From CAZTQN01 sp964615765 (GTDB lineage: Bacteria; Planctomycetota; Phycisphaerae; Phycisphaerales; UBA1924), in contig CAZTQN010000043.1 of NCBI GenBank assembly GCA_964615765.1, forward strand, positions 1 through 27,077: DNA of 27,077 nucleotides. Reading direction: 5' to 3'. Every line of letters starts with the position of its first letter. The first letter of the stretch is position 1. The notes under the pieces were generated by a model, which did no database searches, was not told where the DNA came from, and saw only the letters and a list, made by a program, of their open reading frames with translations. Below, piece after piece: positions 7,394 to 15,066 of the stretch. Both the position numbers and the translations under genes were made by a program.

Positions 7394-9229
7394 GTGATGC
7401 GGGCTTTCCGACATCAATGGCGCGAGCGATGGCCCCAGCGACGGCGCGCCGCCGCATGGCTCGCGCTCCCCGCCGTCATCTGGGCCGCCGGCATGCTCCT
7501 GCTCGTCGCCCACGCCGGCAAATACAGCGACGATTACCACATCGGCATGCGCGACCTCGCCACCGGCGCGATCGACCTCAGCCTCCACCCCTGGACGCGC
7601 TGGACCTACTTCTGGCGACCGGTTCACCTCGCCTTCGTCTTCGCGCTCGGCACCGCGTTCTGGGAGCATGACTGGGCTCTGCGCGTCGTCGCCGCGTGCG
7701 TGCACGCGGGCGTCGTCATCATGCTCGCGACCTGGCTGCGCCGCCTGGGCCTCTCCCGCCGCGCCGTCGCCGCGACGTGCGTCCCCTTCCTCGCACACCC
7801 CTTCCACAGCGAAGCCGTGCACTGGTTCAGCGCCGTGTCCTCCGCCCTCGGCTGCGTCCCCTTGCTCGCCGTGTTCGAACTCGTGCGACGCCGCGCGGCC
7901 GACCCCGCGCCATCCTCACCCGCACACTCCGCACGCCGCCTCATCACCATCGGCGTGCTCGCCTTCGTGACCGCGTGCATCTACGAGATGGCCGCCGCCG
8001 CGCTCGCCGCGATCCCGCTCATCTTCTTCGCCGCTCGCCCCGCGGGCATTTCGCCCGCGCGCTCACTGCGCACCGCCATCGCGCCGACGATCATCGCCGG
8101 CGCCGCGTGCGTGCTCTACGCCGCACTGCTCATCGCCACCGCCCCGCCCGGCCAACGCGGCTCGGCCGGCATGACGCCCTCCGCCGGCGAACTGCCCGCC
8201 CGCCTCGCATGGATGATCCGCGAGTGGCACCTCTTCCTCTGGGGCCCGCGCGGCCGCGGCGTGTGGGCCGGATCCATCATCGAAGGTTGGCGCGTCCTCA
8301 CCCGCGGCGTCGGCTGGGTCTGGCTCGCCGCCTTGCTCGCCGGTGCCGCCGCGATGGTCGTCGCCTGGCGCGCCGAAGCCCGCGATGTCACCCGCGCGAG
8401 CGCGCCGCAGCCGCCCGCGCACCTGTCCGCCCTTCTCGTCCTCATCATCGGCCTGGTCGTCTTCGTCTGCGCCTGGATCCCCGTCGCCCTCGTCAAGAAC
8501 AACAGCGTTGAACTGCGCCTCTGGTACGTGCCGCTGCTCGGCGTCGCCATCGCCCTCGCCGGCGTCAGCCACGCGATCCTGCGCCCGCGTGAACAACCCA
8601 GCACGCCGATGCTGCTCCTGCGCCCCGTGCTGCTCGCGCTGGTCATCGTGGCCGGCCTCACCGGCGCGATCGGACAAGTCGGCTTCCAGTCCACCTTCGC
8701 GCGCGTGTGGACGCGCGACGAGGCCCAGGCCGCCCGCCTGCGCGAACTGCTCCCCAGCCCCCCGCCCGGCCTCGTCGTCGTGCCGATCCGCAACAACAGC
8801 GTCGCCGCGCAGAGCGGCCGGTTCTGGTTCGATCACGCCCTGCAAGGCGGCCTCGGCGAGCCATGGAGCGCCACACCCATGGTCCAGCGCGCCCTCCGCC
8901 GCCGCGATGTCCTCGCCACCAGCATGAGCGGGTGGCCCGGCCGCCGATCCGCCGTCACCGCCATCGACGACCGCGGCGTGTGGACCAACCAACTCGCCGA
9001 CACCACGCTCCAACGCGGCGACGCCGGCGTGCTCATCCCGTGGGACCGCGTGCTGCCCGTCATCATCACACGCCGCGGCGAACTCCTCGCCGTCCGCACC
9101 CTCGTCGTCACACGCCCCGGCGTCCCCGGCGATCAAGGTACGCCGTTCGATGTACCGCTGCTCAAGGACGAAACCAACGCCATCACGCGGGCGATCCGCG
9201 CCACCATCGCCGACCCGCGAGCACCGTAA
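7394..9229 (+). CDS. Multi-pass membrane protein, GT-C glycosyltransferase-like
   Basis: A 611-residue protein. After one N-terminal membrane segment (about 20-40) comes YSDDYHIG with an Asp-Asp pair at 46-47, then several hydrophobic helices up to about residue 430. A motif HPFHSEAVHWFSAVSS near 128-143 resembles the loop in TMTC-type and other lipid-phosphate-sugar-dependent transferases. GT-C enzymes use an acidic pair after the first helix for catalysis, and this layout fits. The last 170 or so residues look soluble and probably face the periplasm. The start is GTG at 7394 or the ATG at 7397. It begins 25 bases after the epimerase. A polymerase or a membrane protein of unknown role remains possible; I do not recognise a specific family. 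Confidence 0.6.
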   Translation: MMRAFRHQWRERWPQRRRAAAWLALPAVIWAAGMLLLVAHAGKYSDDYHIGMRDLATGAIDLSLHPWTRWTYFWRPVHLAFVFALGTAFWEHDWALRVVAACVHAGVVIMLATWLRRLGLSRRAVAATCVPFLAHPFHSEAVHWFSAVSSALGCVPLLAVFELVRRRAADPAPSSPAHSARRLITIGVLAFVTACIYEMAAAALAAIPLIFFAARPAGISPARSLRTAIAPTIIAGAACVLYAALLIATAPPGQRGSAGMTPSAGELPARLAWMIREWHLFLWGPRGRGVWAGSIIEGWRVLTRGVGWVWLAALLAGAAAMVVAWRAEARDVTRASAPQPPAHLSALLVLIIGLVVFVCAWIPVALVKNNSVELRLWYVPLLGVAIALAGVSHAILRPREQPSTPMLLLRPVLLALVIVAGLTGAIGQVGFQSTFARVWTRDEAQAARLRELLPSPPPGLVVVPIRNNSVAAQSGRFWFDHALQGGLGEPWSATPMVQRALRRRDVLATSMSGWPGRRSAVTAIDDRGVWTNQLADTTLQRGDAGVLIPWDRVLPVIITRRGELLAVRTLVVTRPGVPGDQGTPFDVPLLKDETNAITRAIRATIADPRAP

Positions 9230-9251
9230 TCGCGAGCATCCTCTTGGGTAC

Positions 9252-9270
9252 CCCCACGCTCCGCGTGGGG
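9252..9270. terminator. Hairpin between convergent genes, possible bidirectional terminator
   Basis: CCCCACGC and GCGTGGGG form a perfect 8-bp stem around TCC in the 97-base gap between two convergent stops. No long T-tract follows on either strand, so it could be a weak terminator, a transcript stabiliser or a dispersed palindrome. Confidence 0.4.
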
Positions 9271-9326
9271 CTTCTGCCTCAAACCACTCAGTTGGTCCGA
9301 TGCCCACGTTCCCGCGCTTACCCGCA

Positions 9327-10316
9327 TCAACCAAGCGTGCCGCGATACCACGCGATCGTCCGCGCCAACCCCTCGCCGAGGTCCGTCCCCGCCGACCAGC
9401 CGAGCAGCGCGCGGGCCCGCGACACATCCATGCACCGCCGCGGCTGCCCGCCCGGCTTGCTCGTGTCCCACGTAATGCGCCCGCGAAAACCGGCCCGCTC
9501 CGCGATCAACTCCGCCAGCGCACGGATCGAGATCTCCCGCCCGGACCCAAGATTGATCGGCGTCGGCTCCCGCATCCGCTCCGCGGCCCGAAGCACGCCG
9601 TCCGCCGCGTCGTCGATGTATAAAAACTCCCGCGTCGGCGAGCCATCGCCCCAGCACACCACCTCGCCCGCCCCCTCGCGCACCGCATCGACAAACCGCT
9701 TCACCAGCGAGCCCGCAACGTGCGCGTTGCGCACGTCCGCGATGTTGTCGCCCGGCCCGTACAGGTTCACCGGGATCACATACGCCGAGCGCATCGAGTA
9801 CTGCCGCGCATACGCGTCCAGCATCTGCCACGCCGCCAGCTTCGCGACGGCGTACGGCGCGCTCGCCGCGTCCGGATACCCCGTCCACAAACTCTCCTCG
9901 CGAAACGGGATCGGCGCATGCGCCGGGTACGACGTCATCGACCCCACCTGCACGAACATCGCACCGCGATCGATCAGCCCCGCCAGGCGGAACTCCTCGA
10001 TCAGGTTCATCGCCATCGCCGCGTTCTCGAAGAAGAACCGCCCGGGCTGGTCCTTGTTGGCCTGGAGCCCACCGACGGCCCCGGCGCAGTGCACCACGAG
10101 CGTCGGGCCCGCACCGTCAAACGTCTCGCGCAGCGCCCGCCGCGCACCCTCGCGCGTCGTCAGATCGAACGCGCGCGAGCGGGCCGCGAGCACGCTCCGG
10201 TCATCCACGCCGCGCCCGTGCAGCCCCCGCACCACCGCCGACCCCAGGAACCCGCCCCCGCCGGTGACCAGCACCCGCTGCCCGCCCCACGAAAATGGCT
10301 GTGCGCCCGCGCTCAC
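9327..10316 (-). CDS. fcl: GDP-L-fucose synthase (GDP-4-keto-6-deoxymannose epimerase/reductase)
   Basis: A 329-residue SDR from the GTG at 10316. The NADP loop is GGGGFLG at residues 19-25, HCAGAVGGLQANKDQP is the typical fucose-synthase loop, the catalytic Ser lies in VGSMTSYP (126) and the Tyr-Lys pair is Y155-A-V-A-K159. NLYGPGDN, REFLYIDDAADG and the C-terminal GGQPRRCMDVSRA are family signatures. It performs the 3,5-epimerisation and 4-reduction that turn the Gmd product into GDP-L-fucose. I chose the GTG because it overlaps the preceding dehydrogenase stop as GTGA, implying coupled translation; an upstream start at 10340 would add a Cys/Gly/Arg-rich stretch. It is on the opposite strand from gmd in this window. 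Confidence 0.85.
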   Translation of the reverse strand: MSAGAQPFSWGGQRVLVTGGGGFLGSAVVRGLHGRGVDDRSVLAARSRAFDLTTREGARRALRETFDGAGPTLVVHCAGAVGGLQANKDQPGRFFFENAAMAMNLIEEFRLAGLIDRGAMFVQVGSMTSYPAHAPIPFREESLWTGYPDAASAPYAVAKLAAWQMLDAYARQYSMRSAYVIPVNLYGPGDNIADVRNAHVAGSLVKRFVDAVREGAGEVVCWGDGSPTREFLYIDDAADGVLRAAERMREPTPINLGSGREISIRALAELIAERAGFRGRITWDTSKPGGQPRRCMDVSRARALLGWSAGTDLGEGLARTIAWYRGTLG

Positions 10317-11644
10317 GCGTCCACAACCTCGCCCGCACACGCCCCGCTGGCCCGCAGCCCGCGCATCACGCCGCGCGTGTCGATGATCAGCCGCGCGTGC
10401 CGCGCCACCAGCGCCCAGTCGTACGCGTCGTGATGCGTGCAGATCACCACCGCGTCGTGCCCTGCAAGCGTCTCGGGCGTCAGCGCCGTCGACGTCATGT
10501 TGAGATCGTGCCGGCGCATCCGGTGCGTGCGGGCCACGTGCGGGTCGTTGTAGTTCACCTCCGCCCCGAGGTCGCGCAGCGCTTCGATGATCTCGAAGCT
10601 CGGACTCTCGCGCACGTCATCGATGTTCGGCTTGTACGCCAGCCCTAGCACCAGCACGCGCGACCCGCGCACCGCCCGCCCACGCCGGTTCAGCGCGTCA
10701 GTCAACTTCTCCACCACATACCGCGGCATGCGATGGTTGATCTCGCCCGCAAGCTCAATAAACCGCGTCGGCATCCCCAACTCCCGCGCCGCCCACGCCA
10801 GGTAGTACGGATCGATCGGGATGCAGTGCCCCCCCAGCCCCGGCCCCGGATAGAACGCCTGAAACCCGAACGGCTTGGTCTTCGCCGCGTCGATCACTTC
10901 CCAGATGTCGATCCCCATCGCCCCCAGCAGCGGCTTCATCTCGTTCACCAGCGCGATGTTCACCGCGCGGTACGTGTTCTCGAGAATCTTCGCCGCCTCC
11001 GCGACCTCCGCCGACGACACCGGCACGACCGTCTGAAACGCGCGCCGGTACAGCGCGCTGGCTGCGGCTCCGCTCGCCGCGTCGATCCCGCCCACCAACT
11101 TCGGGATCGTCCGCGTCGTGTGATCGGTCCGCCCGGGGTCCTCGCGCTCGGGGCTGAACGCCATCAGAAACCCGCCCGGCCCGCACTTCAAGCCCGTGCG
11201 CTCAAGAATCGGCAGCAGCACCCGCCGCGTCGTCCCCGGATAACTGGTCGACTCCAGCACGATGATCTGCCCGGGCCGCAGACACTTGGCAATCGCCTCG
11301 CCGGTCCGCTCGACGTAACTCAGATCAGGGTCCAGGTGCGTCCCCAGCGGCGTGGGCACGCAGATGATGATCGCATCCGGCCGCGCCAGCGTCGAGAAAT
11401 CGCTCGTGGCGGAAAATCGCCCGGTCGCGCGCATATCCCGCACGAACGACGCACCCAGGTGCTTGAGGTAGTTCTCGCCCCGCGCGATCAACTCGATCTT
11501 CGCCGGGTCAACGTCATAGCCGACGACCGTCAGCCCCGCGTCCACAAACGCGCGCGAAACGGGCAGCCCGACATAGCCAAGACCGATGACGCCGACGGTC
11601 GGCTGCGCGGGCAAAGCCGCCGGGGGCGGTGGGGCGGATGACAT
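10313..11644 (-). CDS. UDP-N-acetylglucosamine 6-dehydrogenase (WbpA-type nucleotide-sugar dehydrogenase)
   Basis: A 443-residue member of the UDP-glucose/GDP-mannose dehydrogenase family. It has the N-terminal Rossmann motif GVIGLGYVGLP, the ICVPTPL and ESTSYPGTT segments, the helix ILENTYRAVNIALVNEMKPL and the active-site segment GPGLGGHCIPIDPYYL with Cys274. The KTKPFGFQAFYPGPG stretch and LGLAYKPNIDDVRESP are closest, from memory, to the WbpA/TviB branch that oxidises UDP-GlcNAc or UDP-GalNAc to a uronic acid. The ATG at 11644 lies just before the conserved core; a longer start at 11695 would add Pro/Ser-rich sequence. It is first in a minus-strand pair with the fucose synthase. It would supply an acidic amino-sugar donor; UDP-ManNAc dehydrogenase is the main alternative. 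Confidence 0.85.
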   Translation of the reverse strand: MSSAPPPPAALPAQPTVGVIGLGYVGLPVSRAFVDAGLTVVGYDVDPAKIELIARGENYLKHLGASFVRDMRATGRFSATSDFSTLARPDAIIICVPTPLGTHLDPDLSYVERTGEAIAKCLRPGQIIVLESTSYPGTTRRVLLPILERTGLKCGPGGFLMAFSPEREDPGRTDHTTRTIPKLVGGIDAASGAAASALYRRAFQTVVPVSSAEVAEAAKILENTYRAVNIALVNEMKPLLGAMGIDIWEVIDAAKTKPFGFQAFYPGPGLGGHCIPIDPYYLAWAARELGMPTRFIELAGEINHRMPRYVVEKLTDALNRRGRAVRGSRVLVLGLAYKPNIDDVRESPSFEIIEALRDLGAEVNYNDPHVARTHRMRRHDLNMTSTALTPETLAGHDAVVICTHHDAYDWALVARHARLIIDTRGVMRGLRASGACAGEVVDA

Positions 11645-11650
11645 CGGGCA

Positions 11651-11656
11651 AGAATA
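11651..11656 (-). promoter_or_regulatory. Candidate -10 element TATTCT for the dehydrogenase operon
   Basis: Read on the minus strand, TATTCT matches the bacterial -10 consensus at 4 of 6 bases and ends 6 bases before the ATG at 11644. No Shine-Dalgarno sequence is present, so a leaderless transcript is likely. No clear -35 element was found. Confidence 0.4.
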
Positions 11657-11716
11657 CGGCGACGGCCGGACGTGAGTGGAGGCAGGGGCAACCATCCGTT
11701 GACGGCGGAGCGAACC

Positions 11717-12331
11717 ATGCCGCGAAAAAGCACAGCCCGCCGATCATCGCTCCCGCCCGTGGTTATCGTGCTGGGCGGCCCGAACGGCGCGGGCAAATCG
11801 ACCATCGCCCGCGAACTGCTCCAGCGCACCGTCGGGATCATGCACTTCGTGAATGCCGACACCATCGCCGCCGGACTCTCCGCGTTCGACCCCAACGCCG
11901 CCGCGGTCGAAGCTGGACGGATCATGCTCGCCCGCCTCCGCACCCTCGCCGCGGCGCGCGAGCACTTCGCGTTCGAATCCACCCTCTCCAGCCGCCTCAC
12001 CGCCGCGTGGCTCTTCGGTCTGGTCGCCTCGGGGTACGAGTTGCACCTCGTGTATGTCGCGCTGGAGTCTCCGGAACTTGCGATCGCACGAGTCGCCAAT
12101 CGGTATATGCGGGGAGGGCACGCAGTGCCGCAGGACACGATCCGCCGCAGATTTCATCGTTCCGCGGCCAACCTGTTCCGCCTGTACATGCCGCTGGCGA
12201 GATCTTGGACCGTGTACGACAACTCCGGCCCGCGCCCGGTCGTCATCGCGCACGGGGACCGCGAGCTCGTTCGCCAGGTCGATCGATTCAGGTTCGCGCG
12301 GTTGGCTAATATTGCCCATGAAGCGGAGTGA
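11717..12331 (+). CDS. Zeta-toxin-like P-loop kinase
   Basis: A 204-residue protein. GPNGAGKST (residues 21-29) is a Walker A loop, VNADTIAAGLSAFDP carries the conserved Asp (D48), and FAFESTLSS carries a Glu (E87). Downstream, SPELAIARVANRYMRGGHAV and RRFHRSAANLFRLYMPL are typical of the short chromosomal zeta-toxin group. Characterised zeta/PezT toxins phosphorylate UDP-N-acetyl sugars and block wall synthesis; whether this one does is an inference. The ATG at 11717 has GGCGGAG at 11704-11710, which decides it over an ATG-like extension to 11672. The C-terminus overlaps a 57-residue gene by 14 bases. It diverges from the WbpA-type gene across 72 bases. Confidence 0.8.
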   Translation: MPRKSTARRSSLPPVVIVLGGPNGAGKSTIARELLQRTVGIMHFVNADTIAAGLSAFDPNAAAVEAGRIMLARLRTLAAAREHFAFESTLSSRLTAAWLFGLVASGYELHLVYVALESPELAIARVANRYMRGGHAVPQDTIRRRFHRSAANLFRLYMPLARSWTVYDNSGPRPVVIAHGDRELVRQVDRFRFARLANIAHEAE

Positions 12332-12491
12332 GCACCTGCCTCCGGACCACCCCGGCAAGATCATGCGTGATCGCGGCCGAATCACGCGCGCCATCCGCCG
12401 CGCCGTCGCGCAGGCCATCGAGACCAACCGTCGGCTGGACGGGTTGACCACCGGTCGTACCGCCCCCGCCAGCCGCCGACGGGCCGGCTGA
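12318..12491 (+). CDS. Small basic protein overlapping the zeta-like gene, possible antitoxin
   Basis: A 57-residue protein whose ATG lies inside the end of the zeta-like gene, overlapping by 14 bases. The centre, RITRAIRRAVAQAIETNRRL, looks like an amphipathic helix. From memory, short zeta-type genes often have a downstream partner of 55-70 residues with a similar alanine/arginine helix, a Gly-x-Pro turn and an Asp-Gly-x-Val-Val end. Here the end is instead TTGRTAPASRRRAG, so that last strand seems missing or changed. An antitoxin role is inferred from position and the helix only. The Ala/Arg-rich composition also fits a chance frame in GC-rich DNA, but the overlap and start placement favour a real gene. 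Confidence 0.55.
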   Translation: MKRSEHLPPDHPGKIMRDRGRITRAIRRAVAQAIETNRRLDGLTTGRTAPASRRRAG

Positions 12492-12514
12492 TCGCACGCC
12501 CCGCCGTGGGCGCG

Positions 12515-12520
12515 TAGCCT
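12515..12520 (+). promoter_or_regulatory. Candidate -10 element TAGCCT before nucleotidase
   Basis: TAGCCT ends 5 bases before the GTG at 12526, and no Shine-Dalgarno sequence is present. It fits the local TAnnnT pattern and would give a leaderless message. No -35 match is visible. Confidence 0.3.
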
Positions 12521-12525
12521 CGCCC

Positions 12526-13593
12526 GTGCCCGACCCCGACCCCCGTACTGACTCCGCCGATCTCCTCGACCTCGCCCTCGACGCCGTCCGTCAGGCCATG
12601 CGCGTCTGCGACTACGTCCAGTCCCGCCGCGCCTCCTTCGGGCCCGGCGGCGGGGCCATGACCAAGTCCGACCGCTCCCCCGTCACCATCGCCGACTTCG
12701 CCAGCCAGGCCATCGTCGCCGGCATCCTCCGCGAAGCCCTCGGCGACATCCGCCTCGTCGGCGAAGAGTCCGCCGGCTACCTCCGCGAGCCTCAGCACGC
12801 CGAACATCTCTCCGCCGTACTCCGCGCACTCGCTGAGGCCGACGTCTGGCCCGACGCCTCCGCCGCCGAAGTCCTCGACGCCATCGACCTCGGCGTCGCC
12901 GAGCCCGACCACACCGCCGACGCCGGCTTCTGGACCCTCGACCCCATCGACGGCACCAAGGGCTTCGTCCGCGGCGACCAGTACTGCGTCGCCCTCGCCT
13001 TCATCCGCCGCGGCGTCGTCGAACTCGGCGTCCTCGGCTGCCCACGCCTCGGCCCCCGCTCCCTCGCCGAGCCCCCCGCCCCCGCCCCCGCCGGCTGCGC
13101 CCCGGGCACGCTCTTCTCCGCCGTCCGCGGCTCCGGCGCCATGATGCACTACGACCCGCCCAACAACCCCGACGCCACCATCGAGACCGACATCGCCCAC
13201 CCCGGCGTCGCGTTCGCCCGCCCCGTCGTCGTCGCCGAAAGCGTCGAATCCTCCCACACGCGCCAAGACGTCTCGCAGTCCCTCGTCGCTCGCGCCTGGC
13301 CCGCCGGCGTCGCCCCGCCCGTCCGCATCGACAGCCAGTGCAAATACGCCGTCGTCGCCCGCGGCGAGGCCGACATCTACCTCCGCATCCCCCGCGCCAA
13401 CTACACCGAGCGCATCTGGGACCACGCCGCCGGCGCCCTCCTCCTCACCGAATCCGGCTGCACCGTCACCGACCTCGACAACCGCCCCCTCGATTTCGCC
13501 CTCGGCCGCGGCCTCGACAACAACCGCGGCATCGTCGGCGCCCCCGCCGAAGTCCACGCCCGCCTGATCGAGGCCGCACGCCGGCTGGCCTGA
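12526..13593 (+). CDS. 3'(2'),5'-bisphosphate nucleotidase, CysQ/HAL2-like (inositol monophosphatase family)
   Basis: A 355-residue protein with the metal-binding set of the inositol-monophosphatase superfamily: GEES at residues 79-82, DPIDGTKGF with Asp139 and Asp142, and WDHAAG with Asp299. The SQCKYAVVARGEADIYLR segment and the overall length match the HAL2/CysQ-type enzymes that hydrolyse 3'-phosphoadenosine 5'-phosphate, the by-product of sulfotransferases, to AMP. In a glycan locus this could support polysaccharide sulfation, but no sulfotransferase is seen in the window. A lower-complexity Pro/Ala insert sits near residues 180-195. The start is GTG, with no Shine-Dalgarno site. It lies 34 bases after the small zeta-partner gene, and its codon use matches the high-GC neighbours. 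Confidence 0.85.
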   Translation: MPDPDPRTDSADLLDLALDAVRQAMRVCDYVQSRRASFGPGGGAMTKSDRSPVTIADFASQAIVAGILREALGDIRLVGEESAGYLREPQHAEHLSAVLRALAEADVWPDASAAEVLDAIDLGVAEPDHTADAGFWTLDPIDGTKGFVRGDQYCVALAFIRRGVVELGVLGCPRLGPRSLAEPPAPAPAGCAPGTLFSAVRGSGAMMHYDPPNNPDATIETDIAHPGVAFARPVVVAESVESSHTRQDVSQSLVARAWPAGVAPPVRIDSQCKYAVVARGEADIYLRIPRANYTERIWDHAAGALLLTESGCTVTDLDNRPLDFALGRGLDNNRGIVGAPAEVHARLIEAARRLA

Positions 13594-13717
13594 GCCCCGG
13601 CTGAAGAAAATCTGAACCTTCATGAAAAATCATGCATCCGTTCGGGGGGGGGGCGCGGCGTATCAGGAGGAGTACTGACGACATTCGAGAAAAATCACTG
13701 GCCAAGGAGGCAAACCC
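13594..13717. other. Intergenic leader with a ten-G run
   Basis: This short AT-richer gap precedes the three-gene island. It holds a small dyad (CATGA, four A, TCATG at 13621-13634), a run of ten G at 13644-13653, and an AAGGAGG Shine-Dalgarno site at 13704-13710 placed 7 bases before the GTG at 13718. No clear -35/-10 pair was identified. Confidence 0.6.
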
Positions 13718-14308
13718 GTGTCAGCGTTCACTGTCCCGTTCTCTCCCGCAACGCCGGCAGCGATCCCGGTTGTCCCGGTTGCGGGCCTCTCTCCTTGGCT
13801 GTCGGTGATTGTCCCAGGCACGGGCGCCGGTCTGGCTTTGAAGGACACGACCAACAGCAAAGGGGTGATCGAGACCGCGTCGCTGATCACCAACTCCACC
13901 CGGCTGATGTTCCGCCGCGCCACAAGCTCCACCAACCCGCTCGGAACAACGATGCGTGCCCGTCTGATTTACCCGTACGACGCCGAGAACACACAGCCCG
14001 ATGTGTCGCCAGTCATCCGCGTGTTCGGAGGAGATGGGACAGATAAAAGCAAGTTCTCAGTGCTCCGCAATCTCAACGGTGACGCTTCAGTGCTTCTCGC
14101 CACCGACGTACTGCAAGACTCGCGCACGTTCGCCGCTCCAGACCCGAACAGCCCGAGCGTGTTCAACCAGTACCGGGCGACGATCCCCAACAATACCGCA
14201 CATGCTTGGGACTGTGACGGATACGAGTACTTTGTTATCGGCGTGGAACGTGCCCTCAGCTACTTGCCAGGTGCGGATGGCGCGGCGCTCCAGATCAAGT
14301 TCGTGTAG
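13718..14308 (+). CDS. Unrecognised protein, first gene of a lower-GC island
   Basis: A 196-residue protein of unknown function. The start GTG is supported by AAGGAGG 7 bases upstream. The first 30 residues are rich in Pro, Ala and Val but have no basic N-region or long hydrophobic core, so I see no classic signal peptide. The rest looks beta-rich (for example RARLIYPYDAENTQP, SPVIRVFGGDGTD, ALQIKFV) with few charged helices, as in structural or carbohydrate-binding proteins, though no family is recognised. Composition is clearly less GC-extreme than the genes before it. It is followed after 27 bases by a PEP-CTERM-like gene and then a large unrecognised gene, all on one strand and closely spaced, so the three probably form one operon. 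Confidence 0.75.
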   Translation: MSAFTVPFSPATPAAIPVVPVAGLSPWLSVIVPGTGAGLALKDTTNSKGVIETASLITNSTRLMFRRATSSTNPLGTTMRARLIYPYDAENTQPDVSPVIRVFGGDGTDKSKFSVLRNLNGDASVLLATDVLQDSRTFAAPDPNSPSVFNQYRATIPNNTAHAWDCDGYEYFVIGVERALSYLPGADGAALQIKFV

Positions 14309-14335
14309 GCATGTGTCATGGCAAGGAGCATTGCG

Positions 14336-15043
14336 ATGCTTGTGAAAGCGTTGAACTTATTGGTCAGCTTCGCGGTTCTGTTCGTCTCTGATTCAAGCAC
14401 CGCACAGTTGATCTATTCATCCGCGTCGCGCGGCATCAACATCGCGGCGCCCGCAAGCGTGGGTGGCGGGCTCGAGGTGCCCGTGTCGCTCTTCGCAGAC
14501 TTCGAAGCGAGTCGATCTGCAATCCTCGGAAGCCCGAACGCCGCTGGAGAAGTCCCGAGCGCGTACGTCTATCAGCGTTCCATTCTTCGCACGGACCGTA
14601 TCGAGGCTGACGCGGTTCTTCGTGCTCAGCGCCCGCTGGGGGCGGCGTTCTTCCCTTCCGTTTCCGAGGTCAGTGCGGGATCCAACGTGGCTGCGCGGTT
14701 CTCCGTGAGCGTTCCACAGCCGTTCGCCGTCTACTACGACGCTGGATCGCTTGTCGGCGGGCAAGGTCGAGCAACCATCGGGATGGAACTTACGGACCTG
14801 TCGACCTCATCAGTCGTGTTCGGCATCAGCACGGTGACGCCAACGCCGAGTGGACCGTTCTTCGGGGTGCTTCTCCCGGGTCGGACCTATTCTCTTTCCT
14901 TTGGCGCGGCGACTCTCGACCTCATACCTCCGGTCTCGCCCGTGGAGGGAAGGGTTGCATTCCGCATGATCGTCCCTGCCCCATCAAGCGTGCTGGCACT
15001 CGCCACAATCTCGTTCGTCGCTCTGGGACGCAGGAGACGATGA
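14336..15043 (+). CDS. Secreted protein with PEP-CTERM-like C-terminal anchor
   Basis: A 235-residue protein. The N-terminus MLVKALNLLVSFAVLFVS is a good signal peptide with likely cleavage after SSTAQ. The C-terminus has VPAPSS, a hydrophobic helix and a final RRRR, the layout of PEP-CTERM-type sorting tails as found in planctomycetes. Between them the protein looks beta-rich and has no recognised domain. I chose the ATG at 14336 because AAGGAG at 14323-14328 is 7 bases upstream; the alternative ATG at 14318 would leave that site inside the gene. Such tails are normally cut by an exosortase-type enzyme and go with exopolysaccharide production, but no exosortase is in the window. The function of the mature domain is unknown. 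Confidence 0.8.
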   Translation: MLVKALNLLVSFAVLFVSDSSTAQLIYSSASRGINIAAPASVGGGLEVPVSLFADFEASRSAILGSPNAAGEVPSAYVYQRSILRTDRIEADAVLRAQRPLGAAFFPSVSEVSAGSNVAARFSVSVPQPFAVYYDAGSLVGGQGRATIGMELTDLSTSSVVFGISTVTPTPSGPFFGVLLPGRTYSLSFGAATLDLIPPVSPVEGRVAFRMIVPAPSSVLALATISFVALGRRRR

Positions 15044-15066
15044 ATAATGATCCCAGGAGTCAATGC

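Noticed and set aside
8707..10386. A 559-codon plus-strand frame spanning two genes
   Set aside because: It crosses the convergent ends of the membrane protein and the fucose synthase, and its translation is Arg/Pro-rich noise.
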